Source: Chara braunii (lineage: Eukaryota > Streptophyta > Charophyceae > Charales > Characeae). From it: 23,184 nucleotides of DNA. A program made the position numbers and the translations under genes. Shown piece after piece: positions 8,444 to 16,499 of this stretch (the first letter of the stretch is position 1; each line of letters starts with the position of its first letter). The notes under the pieces were generated by a model. That model did not search any database and was not told the origin of the DNA. It saw nothing but the letters and a program-made list of their open reading frames with translations. The DNA is taken from contig BFEA01000019.1 of NCBI GenBank assembly GCA_003427395.1, positions 5,184,626-5,207,809 of the forward strand, given 5' to 3'.

Positions 8444-9161
8444 ATCCGAGATTTTGTAGTTTTTGATCTGGACTGCACTTATACGGTTGCTTGTGAACAG
8501 GTGCTCAAGCAGAAGGTTGGCATCCCAATGGGAAAACCATCCAACCCGGCCATCACCTCCCTCCTCTGTGTTTTCTTTGAGTTCTCTTTGTTGGTGTCTC
8601 TGGGAAATGATCGTCCAGGGCATTCGATTGATCGACGAGGTGTCGGTGTTTATTAAATATAAGAAAGGTGATGAGTCCTCTGAAAGGAAAGCACGAGAGA
8701 TTTTGGGGAGGTTTGAGAGGTGTTATGATTCTAATCTGAAGCTTGAATGTACCAGCGGATTGGATGAATGGGACTTTCTGGGTTGTGTACTCCAGAATCT
8801 GGGATGGCCGCTGGGAATCAGATGCGCTGCGTATCACAAGAATCAGAGAGAGATTTTGACTAAAGGCATTTGTTTCCAGAGTATCCAAGATAATTGTTCG
8901 TTTGTGAGCAAACAATAGAAGATTGCGGTTGTGGGCTCCTTTATGCACAGAGCGAAACGTTTCACTAGCACACCCCTGGCTGAGGAAACCTTTCTTTTGA
9001 GACTCAAGATTGAATTGCGGCTTCGGGACTTCAAGGATGAGATTTTCAATAAGGCCTTGTCCCACTTTTCGCCCAAATATAGAGGCATCTGGGATGATTG
9101 GGTGTCTTGTTTTACGGGATGGAACCATTTGTTTCAAGACAAATGTGTGCACAATAGGTAG
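8444..9161 (+). pseudogene. Reverse transcriptase, C-terminal half (motifs B to E)
   Basis: Frame 2 continues from the TAG at 8441 with FVVFDLDCTY and motif B GIPMGKPSNPAITSLLC (8519-8569). Near 8600-8620 the reading shifts to frame 3, giving motif C as RLIDEVSVFI (8625-8654). The usual catalytic DD is D-E here (GAC at 8634, GAG at 8637). Motif D/E-like sequence and WDFLGCVLQ follow. A TAG at 8916-8918 interrupts the frame, which then continues with a thumb-like basic region to the final TAG at 9159-9161. The GIPMG form of motif B and the RLIDxV form of motif C fit PLE/telomerase-type RTs better than LTR or LINE RTs, by my judgement. The copy is non-functional. Confidence 0.72.
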
Positions 9162-9631
9162 GGGGCATTGCTAGCTGGTACGATTTAGTGTGAGAAGGGG
9201 GCATTCTGCTGACGTTCATCCGCTGAGACTACGGGTCTTTCATCTGCTGACCTTTGGCCTCCCTTGCTGAAGGTTGTATGAATCCTTGAACCAGCGATCT
9301 ATGAAACAGTCTTTTCTCTCCCAACTCTTGTCCAGTTCGCTGGTTTTTGAAGAAATTTCACTTTTGCTTGTGGTCTGTACCCGACAGGCTGAGGTCTCGA
9401 ACCATGGTCCTTTGCTGAATTAGGGGCTCGGTGTAGCCTCTGAGGCCGATGTGGTAGGAGGTCGGATTTGGGCCGCCTCTTGTTTCGTTTTCGGATCCTG
9501 GTACTCTTTTAGTTTTAGATTCTTGATCATTTTGCGTCTGGCTCTAGAGTCTTCGAGTCTTTCAGGGGTTCTATCTTGGCTGTCAACTTTTGTTTATATT
9601 GATAGGTTGACGCGTCAGTTGGCAACCACAC
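9162..9631 (+). other. Non-coding downstream part of the PLE
   Basis: There is no coding signal after the last RT codons. Several GCTGA/TGCTGA words recur between 9205 and 9290 without forming a regular repeat. I take this as the 3' non-coding part of the element because it lies between the RT and the hammerhead-like motif. The boundary is inferred. Confidence 0.4.
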
Positions 9632-9693
9632 GTGACGAAGACCCCTGACGATTCCGGTTCGGCGAACGGATGAAACGTAGGGTCATACGCCGC
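9632..9693 (+). ncRNA. Hammerhead-ribozyme-like motif
   Basis: The conserved core is present in order: CTGACGA (9645-9651, fits CUGANGA), a stem II hairpin, GAAAC (9672-9676) and a GTA cleavage triplet (9677-9679). Stem I is formed by GACCC (9640-9644) and GGGTC (9680-9684). After a small internal loop it extends with GTG-CG against CG-CGC (9632-9637 with 9688-9693). Stem II is TCCG/CGGA, a bulged G, then TTC/GAA with a GGC loop; the closing pair next to the core is a U-U mismatch where G-C is usual. Stem III is only AC/GU with no loop. As ACGU is self-complementary, the RNA could act as a dimer, as known for minimal type I hammerheads of retroelements. Location about 480 bp after the RT fits the pseudo-LTR hammerheads of canonical PLEs. 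Activity is not shown. Confidence 0.55.
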
Positions 9694-9835
9694 AGTCCGA
9701 CATCGTTATTGACGAGTACGGGCACGATGCCTACTTACGATCGGACATCAGGAGCTGGGTTGATTACGTTTTTTAATTTCGAGCTAAGTCGCGTTCGGGA
9801 CTCTGACGTGTCAATCTATCTTCTTCCCTTTTCTC

Positions 9836-9840
<5 letters not shown>

Positions 9841-9908
<68 letters not shown>
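9841..9908. repeat. (CT)n microsatellite
   Basis: A 68-bp perfect CT tract in a pyrimidine-rich context (9820-9960). It lies about 150 bp past the hammerhead-like motif and may mark the microsatellite into which the PLE inserted. Confidence 0.97.
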
Positions 9909-9911
<3 letters not shown>

Positions 9912-9969
9912 TCTCCTCTTCTGTTTCTCTTTCTCTCTTCTTCTTTCGTCCATCTTTGGTCTCCTCCTT

Positions 9970-10319
9970 CTGAGTTGACATGGGTCTTCGACTGATGGTT
10001 TGGCTTCGATATGCTTGGTTAGGCCGTTGTCGGCCGACGTGTCGTTTTTCAGTACTTGTGTTATGATGCTCGCTGATGTGTATGCTTCTGCATACTTACC
10101 ACGATCGAAAAACGTCGATATTTTTAATTCCTAGGATAATAGGCAAAAAAAAAACAAATATGAGGTTATAGTTTTTTTTGCGCTCTACAACTGTATAGTT
10201 TTAGTTTTATTTTTTGACTTCGTTTTGGATTTTTTTAAAATGAAAAACATAAATCCCTCGGACAAAAGTTCTTCACTTTATTCTTTTAGCAAGAAAAATA
10301 AAGGATTTGTTTGTTTCTA
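9970..10319. other. Gene-free stretch, nothing recognised
   Basis: Mixed sequence that becomes T-rich from 10140. I see no domain, tRNA or repeat that I can delimit. Confidence 0.5.
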
Positions 10320-10427
10320 ATCTTAAATTTGGTAACAAATTTTGATATGACCCCAAGGCAAAATTTGTTCAGTTTATTGGCATAACATATATGTTTTTCA
10401 GATTTTTCTGATTTTTTTTTTTTCTCC
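10320..10427 (+). repeat. Dispersed repeat D, copy 1
   Basis: Blocks AAATTTGGTAACAAATTTTG, ATATGACC and TTGTTCAGTTTATT followed by a T-rich end. The same blocks occur in reverse complement at about 15056-15170 (with GTTACCAAATTT and AAACTGAACAA) and more distantly at 13212-13330. The class is unknown. The T-run end of this copy corresponds to the A-run end of the 15056 copy, so the terminal homopolymer seems to belong to the element. Confidence 0.6.
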
Positions 10428-10449
10428 TTGATCACGAAACGCAGTCATG

Positions 10450-10520
10450 CCTGCGGGCCCGCAGCCGCAACCGCAGTCCGCGGTCGTGCCCGCGGTGACC
10501 GCGGCCGCGGGGGATTCATA
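10450..10520. other. GC-rich palindromic block
   Basis: A perfect 14-bp palindrome CTGCGGGCCCGCAG (10450-10463) is followed by repeated CCGCGG words up to 10520. The block is sharply more GC- and CpG-rich than its flanks. No promoter or gene start could be assigned. Confidence 0.6.
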
Positions 10521-10537
10521 GGTACTTGCGGAACGGA

Positions 10538-10710
10538 TCTGCGGCAGACCATTTTCCCACCTTCGTGGGAAGGTGCTGCCAAAATTTTTCGACAGCGAGC
10601 TGCGAACGGCAACGCTTATCGGCGGTGGTACCAGGAGGACGAACCTGCGGTACAGTGTTTTCCCACTTATGAGGGGAAATGCTGCCAAACTTTTTCGGCG
10701 TCAACGACAA
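10538..10710. repeat. Direct repeat of a hairpin-bearing unit
   Basis: Two copies about 109 bp apart share CTGCGG, TTTTCCCAC and TGCTGCCAAA followed by TTTTTCG. The first contains a perfect 7-bp hairpin TTCCCAC-CTTC-GTGGGAA (10554-10571). The second retains a hairpin in the same place, formed by TTTCCC with GGGAAA. The region is open in one + frame but shows no protein domain. Confidence 0.7.
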
Positions 10711-11068
10711 CCACGTTTGTGGCGTTACGCTGCCGAAATTGTGGTTTGTCAGACAGACACTATGTGGAGGTAGAGTGCTAGATACTTTTGGTGCGACGAG
10801 GAACTCGCCATCAACGTTAGTGAAGGGGTAACTTGCGACCTGACTATTGCGGCAGTACGGCAGGCGACACTAGAGGTATCGACGATAGTCTGTCAGGGAC
10901 CAGGCTTGTCAAGGTGGAGCGGCACACCGTTTTTTTTGTATTTGCACGCCGGTGGTAGTGAGGTCATTGACATTGGCCTGGTGGGATCTTTTGTGACCAG
11001 CGAGGCATGTGAGTACGACTGGCGGTGCCGGTGGAAGCGACACTCGCGAGTTTTTTTTTCTTCTGTGA

Positions 11069-11579
11069 AGTGGATTTGGCATGCGTTGTCATCGGGTGCT
11101 GGAAGGAATAGTGCGGGACCACCTGGGACTAGTTGGGACCATTTGGCACTGACGCATCGGCCCCTGCTTATGTTCAAAAGAATAGGTTGAGTAAGGAGTG
11201 TGTGGTCATTCATGTGAAAAGTGGGATCTGACGGGAGTATGGGTTGCTGGATTTTCTAGACCTATGGTTGTTTTTGTGTTGCGAAGGTAGGTAGAAGAAT
11301 GCTTGCAAAGGAGTTTGATTGTGTTTACATGAGATGAATAAAAAAATTATTTTTTTCTGCCTTTCACCTGCCTGCATGTCAAAATACTTGAATTTTGAAG
11401 TGAAGTATTTCAATGGGTACTGTAAAAAAAAAAAAAATTGTAAATATAATGAAGATGAAGATAGTCAGACTTAATCTTTTTCCGAGGAATGACCCTTTCT
11501 ATCCCAAATGACCTTATCTATATGTACTTGTCCAAATGATTACCATTCTTTATCTCCATGACTTAATCTTTTTGGTAGA
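11069..11579 (+). repeat. ~780-bp tandem repeat, unit 1 (internally deleted)
   Basis: The unit begins at AGTGGATTTGG and ends just before the next AGTGGATTTGG. At 511 bp it lacks about 268 bp present in unit 2, the part between the GGCACTGA block and the TTCAAAA-AATAGGTTGAG block. The remaining parts match units 2 and 3 closely, including AATAGTGCGGGACCAC, GAAAAGTGGGATCT, the A-run and the CCAAATGACCTTATCTATATG block. No conserved open frame runs through the units. Confidence 0.9.
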
Positions 11580-12358
11580 AGTGGATTTGGCTGGCGTTGT
11601 CATCAGGTGCTGAAAGGAATAGTGCGGGACCACCATAGACTAGTTAGGACCATTTGGCACTGATGTGGGACAAGTGAACTTTATTTTCTTTGGACGTGTG
11701 TAGCTCGCCGTTTTCACACTTAGGGCTACCGTGTGTGGGATTTGCGAGTCGGAAGTAGATTAGGACAAGCGGTTGGTCTGAGACTTGCCTTGGAACTATG
11801 GTCTTCTTCGACGACGAGTATATTTTTACTTGGCTTTTTTTAGTGAGCCAAACCGCGTGCGACACTACGTCACTCAAGGATAGTTGATTGACTCGGATTC
11901 ATTTTCACACCTATGTGAACCCATTCTTTGCTTGACCCTGTTTGTTTTGCATGTTCAAAAAAATAGGTTGAGTAAGGCGTGTGTGGTCATACATGTGAAA
12001 AGTGGGATCTTACGGGAATATGGGTTGCTGAATTTTCTAGACCTCTGGTTGTTTTTGTGTGCGAAGGTAGGTAGAAGAATGCTTGCAAAGGAGGTTGATT
12101 GTGTTTACATGAGATGAATAAAAAAATTATCTTTTTCTACCTTTCACCTGCCTGCATGTCAAAATACTTAAATTTTAAAGTGAATGATTTCAATGGGTAC
12201 TGTAAAAAAAAAAAAAAAGTAAATATAATGAAGATGAAGATAGTCAAACTTAATCTTTTTCCGACGAATGACCCTTTTTATCCCAAATGACCTTATCTAT
12301 ATGTACCTGTCCAAATGATTACCATTCTTTATGTCTATGACTTAATCTTTTTGGTAAA
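11580..12358 (+). repeat. ~780-bp tandem repeat, unit 2 (full)
   Basis: The fullest unit, 779 bp from AGTGGATTTGG to the next occurrence at 12359. Short open frames inside it (for example 11884-12117) are broken or differ in the neighbouring units, so they are unlikely to be genes. The unit holds an internal A run and a T-rich/A-rich mix typical of non-coding satellite DNA. Confidence 0.92.
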
Positions 12359-13566
12359 AGTGGATTTGGCAGGCGTTGTCATCAGGTGCTGGAAGGAATA
12401 GTGCGGGACCACCTGGGACTAGTTGGGACCATTTGGCACTGACGTCGGACAAGTGAACTTTTTTTTTTTTTTGACGTGTGTAGCTCGTCGTTTTCACACT
12501 TAGGGCTACCGTGTGTTGGATTTGCGAGTCGAAAACAAATTGGGACAAGCGGTTGGCCTGAGACTTGCCTTGGAACTGCGGTCTTTTTCGACGATGAGTA
12601 TATTTTTACTTGGCTTTCTTAAGTGAGCCAGATAGCGTTCGACACTACTTAACTCAAGGATAGTTGATTGACTCGGATTCATTTTCACACCTATGTGAAC
12701 CCATACTTTGCTTGACCCTGTTTGTTTTGCATGTTTAAAAGAATAGGTTGAGTAAGGCGTGTGTGGTCATGCATGTGAAAAGTGGGATCTGATGGGAGTA
12801 TGGGTTGCTGGATTTTATAGACCTATGGTTGTTTTTGTGTGTGAAGGTAGGTAGAATAATGCTTGCAAAGGAGGTTGATTGTGTTTGCATGAGATGAATA
12901 AAAAAATTATCTTTTTCTACCTTTCACCTGCCTGCATGTCAAAATACTTGAATTTTGAAGTGAATGATTATCCGAAAATCCGGATGATTAAAAAAATGGC
13001 CAAAAAAAAAAAAAAAAAAAAAAAAAGTAATATTGCGCATGCAAAATAAAATAGAACTATGTTCCTATTTCATAAAAAGCTTGATAAGTCATGGAAGGGT
13101 TGAAAGTAGGTAAGATAGGGAATGAAGGGGTTTAGAGGGGGGATGCTCGATTCGTTTTATATTTTTTTATCCAAATATTATTTTTGTTTTCTGTTTTATA
13201 TTTTTATATTTTTATCTGTTGAGATATCAACAATGACCTCAAGCCAAAAGTTGTTCGTATGGTTGATGTGAACAACATACTTTTTTTTCCAGAATTTTTT
13301 GAATTTTTTTGTTTTTGGTAAAAAAAAATATTTTCCGTAGGGCCGGATTTTTCCATATCCGGAATTAATAAGGAATTTTCATCCGGATTGAAATTTCCGG
13401 ATAAATTGGCCTGCCGGATATCCGGATTTTCTACATAGAAAAAAACAGAAATTTGTAAATATTATGAAGATGAAGATAGTCAGACTTAATCTTTTTCCGA
13501 GGAATGACCCTTTCTATCCCAAATGACCTTATCTATATGTATCTGTTCAAATGATTACCATTCCTT
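12359..13566 (+). repeat. ~780-bp tandem repeat, unit 3 (interrupted)
   Basis: This unit matches unit 2 from 12359 to about 12967. It is then broken by the insertion at 12971-13435 and resumes at about 13445 with the TAAATATTATGAAGATGAAGA block, continuing to about 13566. The resumed part matches the ends of units 1 and 2. The interruption happened after the tandem array formed, because the flanking halves are still in register. Confidence 0.88.
12971..13435. mobile_element. Non-autonomous DNA-transposon-like insertion (MITE-like)
   Basis: This insertion of about 465 bp splits tandem unit 3. GAAAATCCGGAT at 12974-12985 is matched by its exact reverse complement ATCCGGATTTTC at 13420-13431, giving 12-bp terminal inverted repeats. 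Near the right end the word TCCGGA or CCGGAT recurs several times (13340-13430), like the subterminal repeats of hAT-type MITEs. The interior holds a 25-nt A run (13002-13026) and a distant copy of repeat D (13212-13330). There is no transposase. I could not fix the target-site duplication, and the superfamily is a guess. Confidence 0.65.
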
Positions 13567-14960
13567 ATCTCCTTCTGGTTATTTCCGTCCAAGCTACCAT
13601 AAACTTAGGAGAAAATAGAACTATTGAAACCTACTTGTGGTGAATACGTTCTCTTGAGGAAGCATCTGGGCGGGGGTCCGTTGCTTCAGGAGACGACCCT
13701 GTTATTGACTCAGAGTAGACTGTTCTACGGGGAGGTACTTTGCCGATTCAGTGGAGATGGCCGGACTTCTGAGAGAAAGACATGCAACACTTCAAGCAAT
13801 ATACATGATTGAGCATCATCCGTAAAGCAGTCAGTCATCCAAAAAGATTGAGAAAGTATGGAGACAGGTGTGTGTGAGGCAAATCTTAGGTCGGAGGTAT
13901 GGTGGAATGAATAACTTTGGCAACGTGTCTCATCAAGTCAAAACTAAGAAAGTTGATTACCTTGTCGGATGCATCAATATTATTATCAGTAGCCAACTCC
14001 TCGTTGACGGTTGTATGATTGTTTTGTGAGTTCGACCCAGGGTGGTCGGATTTTATTTTGATACTGTCTGATTGAATGTATCAAAAGATGATTCAAATTA
14101 TTTTAGAATATTTCTATCGACTATGGTCGATTTCTTTTGATGTAATTATGAGTGGTTGTTATAACTTTCGTTTGGCTGTGTGTCTAAGGGACTAGGATAA
14201 TTTTTGGGTATCCTGCTTGGCTGAGACCGTCATAGTTGACTGACGTCAACTTCGTACTTAGGAGATCACCGCCCTAAGGGATGGACGACGCTCGGGTCCA
14301 CTTGGCGTTAACCACGCGTACGTATACTACAACGAGCGAGCAAACACCCTCGCCCGATCTACCTTTGCGACTCCATCTAAAAACTTTCGTACGTGGGTCC
14401 GTAGATCGCTAGGGATACGCCCTTAAGGGTGGTGACAGCCTCTTAGAGAAGGAAGTTGTGTCCCGCCTATCCTGTCGTAGGGGATCGCGTGAAGTGCAGC
14501 TGATGCACCCGACTAGAGTGGTGAAGGGACGACCACGACCACGACCGTTTCGACGGTTCGCGGTGTTAATTATACATCGTCCCCGAGTTATCTCTAAAGT
14601 TTTTGTTCTGACTCCTGCTTGATATGGTCGGGGGGGGGTTCCCTCCGCTTCGCAAGAAAAGGCAGGGGCCGATGCGCTCCACAATGCGCAACCTTTATGA
14701 CATTTAGTTAGCTGCGCGTATTTATTTTATTACTACGAAATTTTGTCTCCGCTCGAAACGAGTAGCTTCTGGAAACATTGGTATTGAAAATCTTAATAAG
14801 TTCTCAATTTTAAGAAAATTCATGCTAAGATAACAGATTCAGCACTGGCTGCTTCAACATGAGCTTCAGGTAACCAAATATGAACTGGTACCATAAGTAC
14901 TTTCACTGCAAAAGATGTAAAAAAGTAATATATGATGAACTTCAATAAAATACGCTTTTG
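13567..14960. other. Gene-free stretch with a long-range inverted repeat
   Basis: I recognise no gene. TCACCGCCCTAAGGG (14266-14280) and CCCTTAAGGGTGGTGA (14420-14435) form an imperfect inverted repeat separated by about 140 bp. Positions 14225-14700 are more GC-rich than the flanks. The minus-strand frame at 14409-14684 has no recognisable domain. Confidence 0.5.
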
Positions 14961-14969
14961 ATTTAGGCT

Positions 14970-15068
14970 ATAAGTCGGGCCGCTCGGGTCACCCTATCTT
15001 CCCGGACGGCTCGGCCGTGTAAGGCCGAGGGAAGGTCATAGCAAAAAAAAAAAAAAAAAAAAAAAAAA
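14970..15068 (+). repeat. Short GC-rich element with A(26) tail
   Basis: A GC-rich block (14975-15040, including CGGACGGCTCGGCCGTG and AAGGCCGAGG) is followed directly by 26 A residues at 15043-15068. The layout is that of a short retroposon with a tail. No A or B box is clear, and the A run may instead belong to the reverse copy of repeat D that follows. Confidence 0.35.
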
Positions 15069-15170
15069 CGAAAAAAACACTATGATATGTAGAAAAATAA
15101 ACTGAACAACGTTTCCCTCATGGTCACATCAAAATTCGTTACCAAATTTAAAATACACAATAAAGTTAAA
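15056..15170 (-). repeat. Dispersed repeat D, copy 3 (reverse)
   Basis: Read on the minus strand it carries AAATTTGGTAACGAATTTTG, TGTGACC and GTTGTTCAGTTTATT, the same ordered blocks as 10320-10427. Confidence 0.6.
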
Positions 15171-15196
15171 AAATAATTTTTATTTTTTTATTTTTT

Positions 15197-15250
15197 TATT
15201 TTTTTTTGGCTCGAACGGGCAACTGGCCTCAGGCCACTCTGGTAGCCTAG
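15197..15250 (-). repeat. Small tRNA-like SINE fragment
   Basis: On the minus strand an A-box-like TACCAGAGTGG is followed by a perfect B box (GTTCGAGCC) and then an A/T-rich tail. The spacing between boxes is shorter than in a complete tRNA, so this is a deleted or very degenerate tRNA-derived piece. Confidence 0.35.
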
Positions 15251-15317
15251 CTTTTGATGCAAAAAAAAACAATCAAAATTGATGAAAATAAAAAAAACGC
15301 TTATGAAGTCCACGAAG

Positions 15318-15404
15318 TGGGAGAGGCAGGATTCGAACCTTCGTATAAATATAACCTTCAACAAATTTACAGTTTGTCCGTTTTGACCACCCGACCACTT
15401 TCCT
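15318..15404 (-). tRNA. tRNA-Tyr(GUA)-like, organelle-derived, decayed
   Basis: On the minus strand this folds as an 87-nt class II tRNA. It shows T8-G9, a D arm with GGTGG, a perfect 5-bp anticodon stem ACAAA/TTTGT around loop CTGTAAA (anticodon GTA), a variable arm, T loop GGTTCGAATCC and 3' acceptor half CTCTCCC followed by the discriminator A. The sequence closely resembles plant-type mitochondrial tRNA-Tyr. The 5' acceptor half reads AGGAAAG, giving A-C mismatches at positions 1-72 and 5-68; both are G-to-A changes from the expected GGGAGAG. Together with the neighbouring broken maturase this suggests a nuclear copy of mitochondrial DNA (NUMT) that has decayed, perhaps by cytosine deamination. 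A living mitochondrial gene is the alternative, but the flanking repeats argue for the nucleus. Confidence 0.75.
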
Positions 15405-15474
15405 GAAGAATTCAACATCCTACAAGATTTGAATTTGTGACTTAGTAACATTTTTCGTTAAACGTAATGCCAAA

Positions 15475-16170
15475 ATGTTCAGTCAAATTATTCTGTATGA
15501 ATTAGACATTCAATTAAATGAGTTATGCAAAGCTTCTCAAAACAAAATACAGACTTTGATTCAAGCGCGTAAAACAAAATTACCATACTTTTGTAGTGAT
15601 TTCATAATCGAACAAGTCCAAGTCTATTGTGTTCGATATGAGAAAGATTGGATTCTCGGTGTGAATGAACCTTTTTGTTTGGCCAAACAGATTTGTACCT
15701 TAGTACATGATATTTGTATTAATTTGATAATATCCTCGAAGATGGAGCTTGGCGATAAAGTTAAATTCGTGTCTACTCTTATCAGTCTTGGAAAAACCAA
15801 TATTACAATGGAATCACATATCTCTGATATAATAAAAAAACCGATTAGATTTGAATTTTGTGATTAAGCGGGTAAACCATATGCCAAATTGGCCTTGTTG
15901 AACTTGGATATTGCAAAGATTCTTAGGAAAAATAATCAGATTCTACAAGGTGTTTGAAATTATTATAATTTTGTACACAATCGTACCATGTTGCGTCGTA
16001 TTCAATATATCATACAATATTCCGCCATGGCCACACTAGGTCGAAAACTTAAATTGAGTAGTGCTGCTAAGATTTTCAAACTTTTTTCTTTTTCACTTTC
16101 CATTACTCGTGCGACTCGACCCTATCAAAGGATCGAAGATAAGTTGTTAACACAAAGTTCTGAATCTTAA
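15475..16170 (+). pseudogene. Group II intron maturase fragment (RT C-terminus and domain X)
   Basis: A single + frame (frame 1) runs from about 15460 to 16170 with stops at 15865 (TAA) and 15955 (TGA). It starts in the RT palm. The ILYELD block (from 15475) matches the segment after the motif B region, and VRYEKDWILGV (about 15628-15660) is the motif C region, where RYADDWILG is usual, so the catalytic first Asp is replaced. After the first stop, GKPYAKLA and then LQGV-stop-NYYNFVHN with RIQYIIQYSAMATL lead into domain X, recognised by LGRKLKLSS and KIFKLF. Such maturases help group II introns splice in mitochondria and plastids. The tRNA-Tyr next door supports a mitochondrial source. The 5' half of the RT is missing, so this is a fragment. 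Confidence 0.7.
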
Positions 16171-16310
16171 TTGTGTGACCCATCACATCCTGGAGCTGGA
16201 GAAAACGTAACCTTTTCTCCTCTATGGAAACTTCGAGGTAATAAACGAGCTAAAAACGGTGAAGGCATCAATTACGAGGGCAAGTTAACGTCGTGGCAAA
16301 AACCTATTAT

Positions 16311-16495
16311 GAAGTCAAATGTGCTTACTTCTTTTATATCAATATTGAATGAATTCACATTATTAGTTTGTAATGAACGTGCTTACTTCTTTTATATCAA
16401 TATTGAATGAAGTCACATTATTATGAAGTCAAACGTGTTTACTTCGTTTATATCAATATTGAATGAAGTCACATTATGAAGTCATTATTGAATGA
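16311..16495. repeat. ~57-bp minisatellite, three copies
   Basis: The GTGCTTACTTCTTTTATATC block starts at 16321 and 16379, with a variant at 16435, so the period is 56-58 bp. Each copy contains TCAATATTGAATGA and a TCACATTAT end. It begins just after the maturase relic. Confidence 0.9.
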
Positions 16496-16499
16496 AACA

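Larger units (their letters stand above)
6126..9161 (+). mobile_element. Penelope-like element, N-terminal endonuclease type, decayed
   Basis: The order on the + strand is GIY-YIG endonuclease (6126-6932), basic linker (6990-7439), a CxC motif (7530-7538) and reverse transcriptase (about 7598-9161). Frame 3 is kept from 6126 to about 7595 despite stops at 6930, 6987, 7440 and 7458. The frame then changes to 2 until about 8610 (stop at 8441) and back to 3 (stop at 8916), ending at 9161. Such a permuted EN-CxC-RT order is described for the N-terminal EN+ Penelope-like retroelements (Naiad and Chlamys groups). The endonuclease shows a single isolated Cys rather than the CCHH set, which resembles Chlamys. 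These elements are reported to favour microsatellites, and a 68-bp (CT)n tract lies at 9841. The true ends, pseudo-LTRs and target duplication were not found. Stops, frameshifts and changed catalytic residues mark it as inactive. Confidence 0.8.

Noticed and set aside
6930-8918. TAG stops in the PLE read as a reassigned sense codon
   Set aside because: TGA stops (6987, 7440) and two frameshifts are also present, so ordinary pseudogene decay explains the pattern better than an altered genetic code.
8165-9152. Long minus frames of 152 and 199 codons
   Set aside because: They are antisense to the reverse transcriptase motifs and have no domain of their own.
10428-10781. 117-codon + frame
   Set aside because: It spans the GC-rich palindromic block and a direct duplication and has no domain, so it looks like chance coding in GC-rich DNA.
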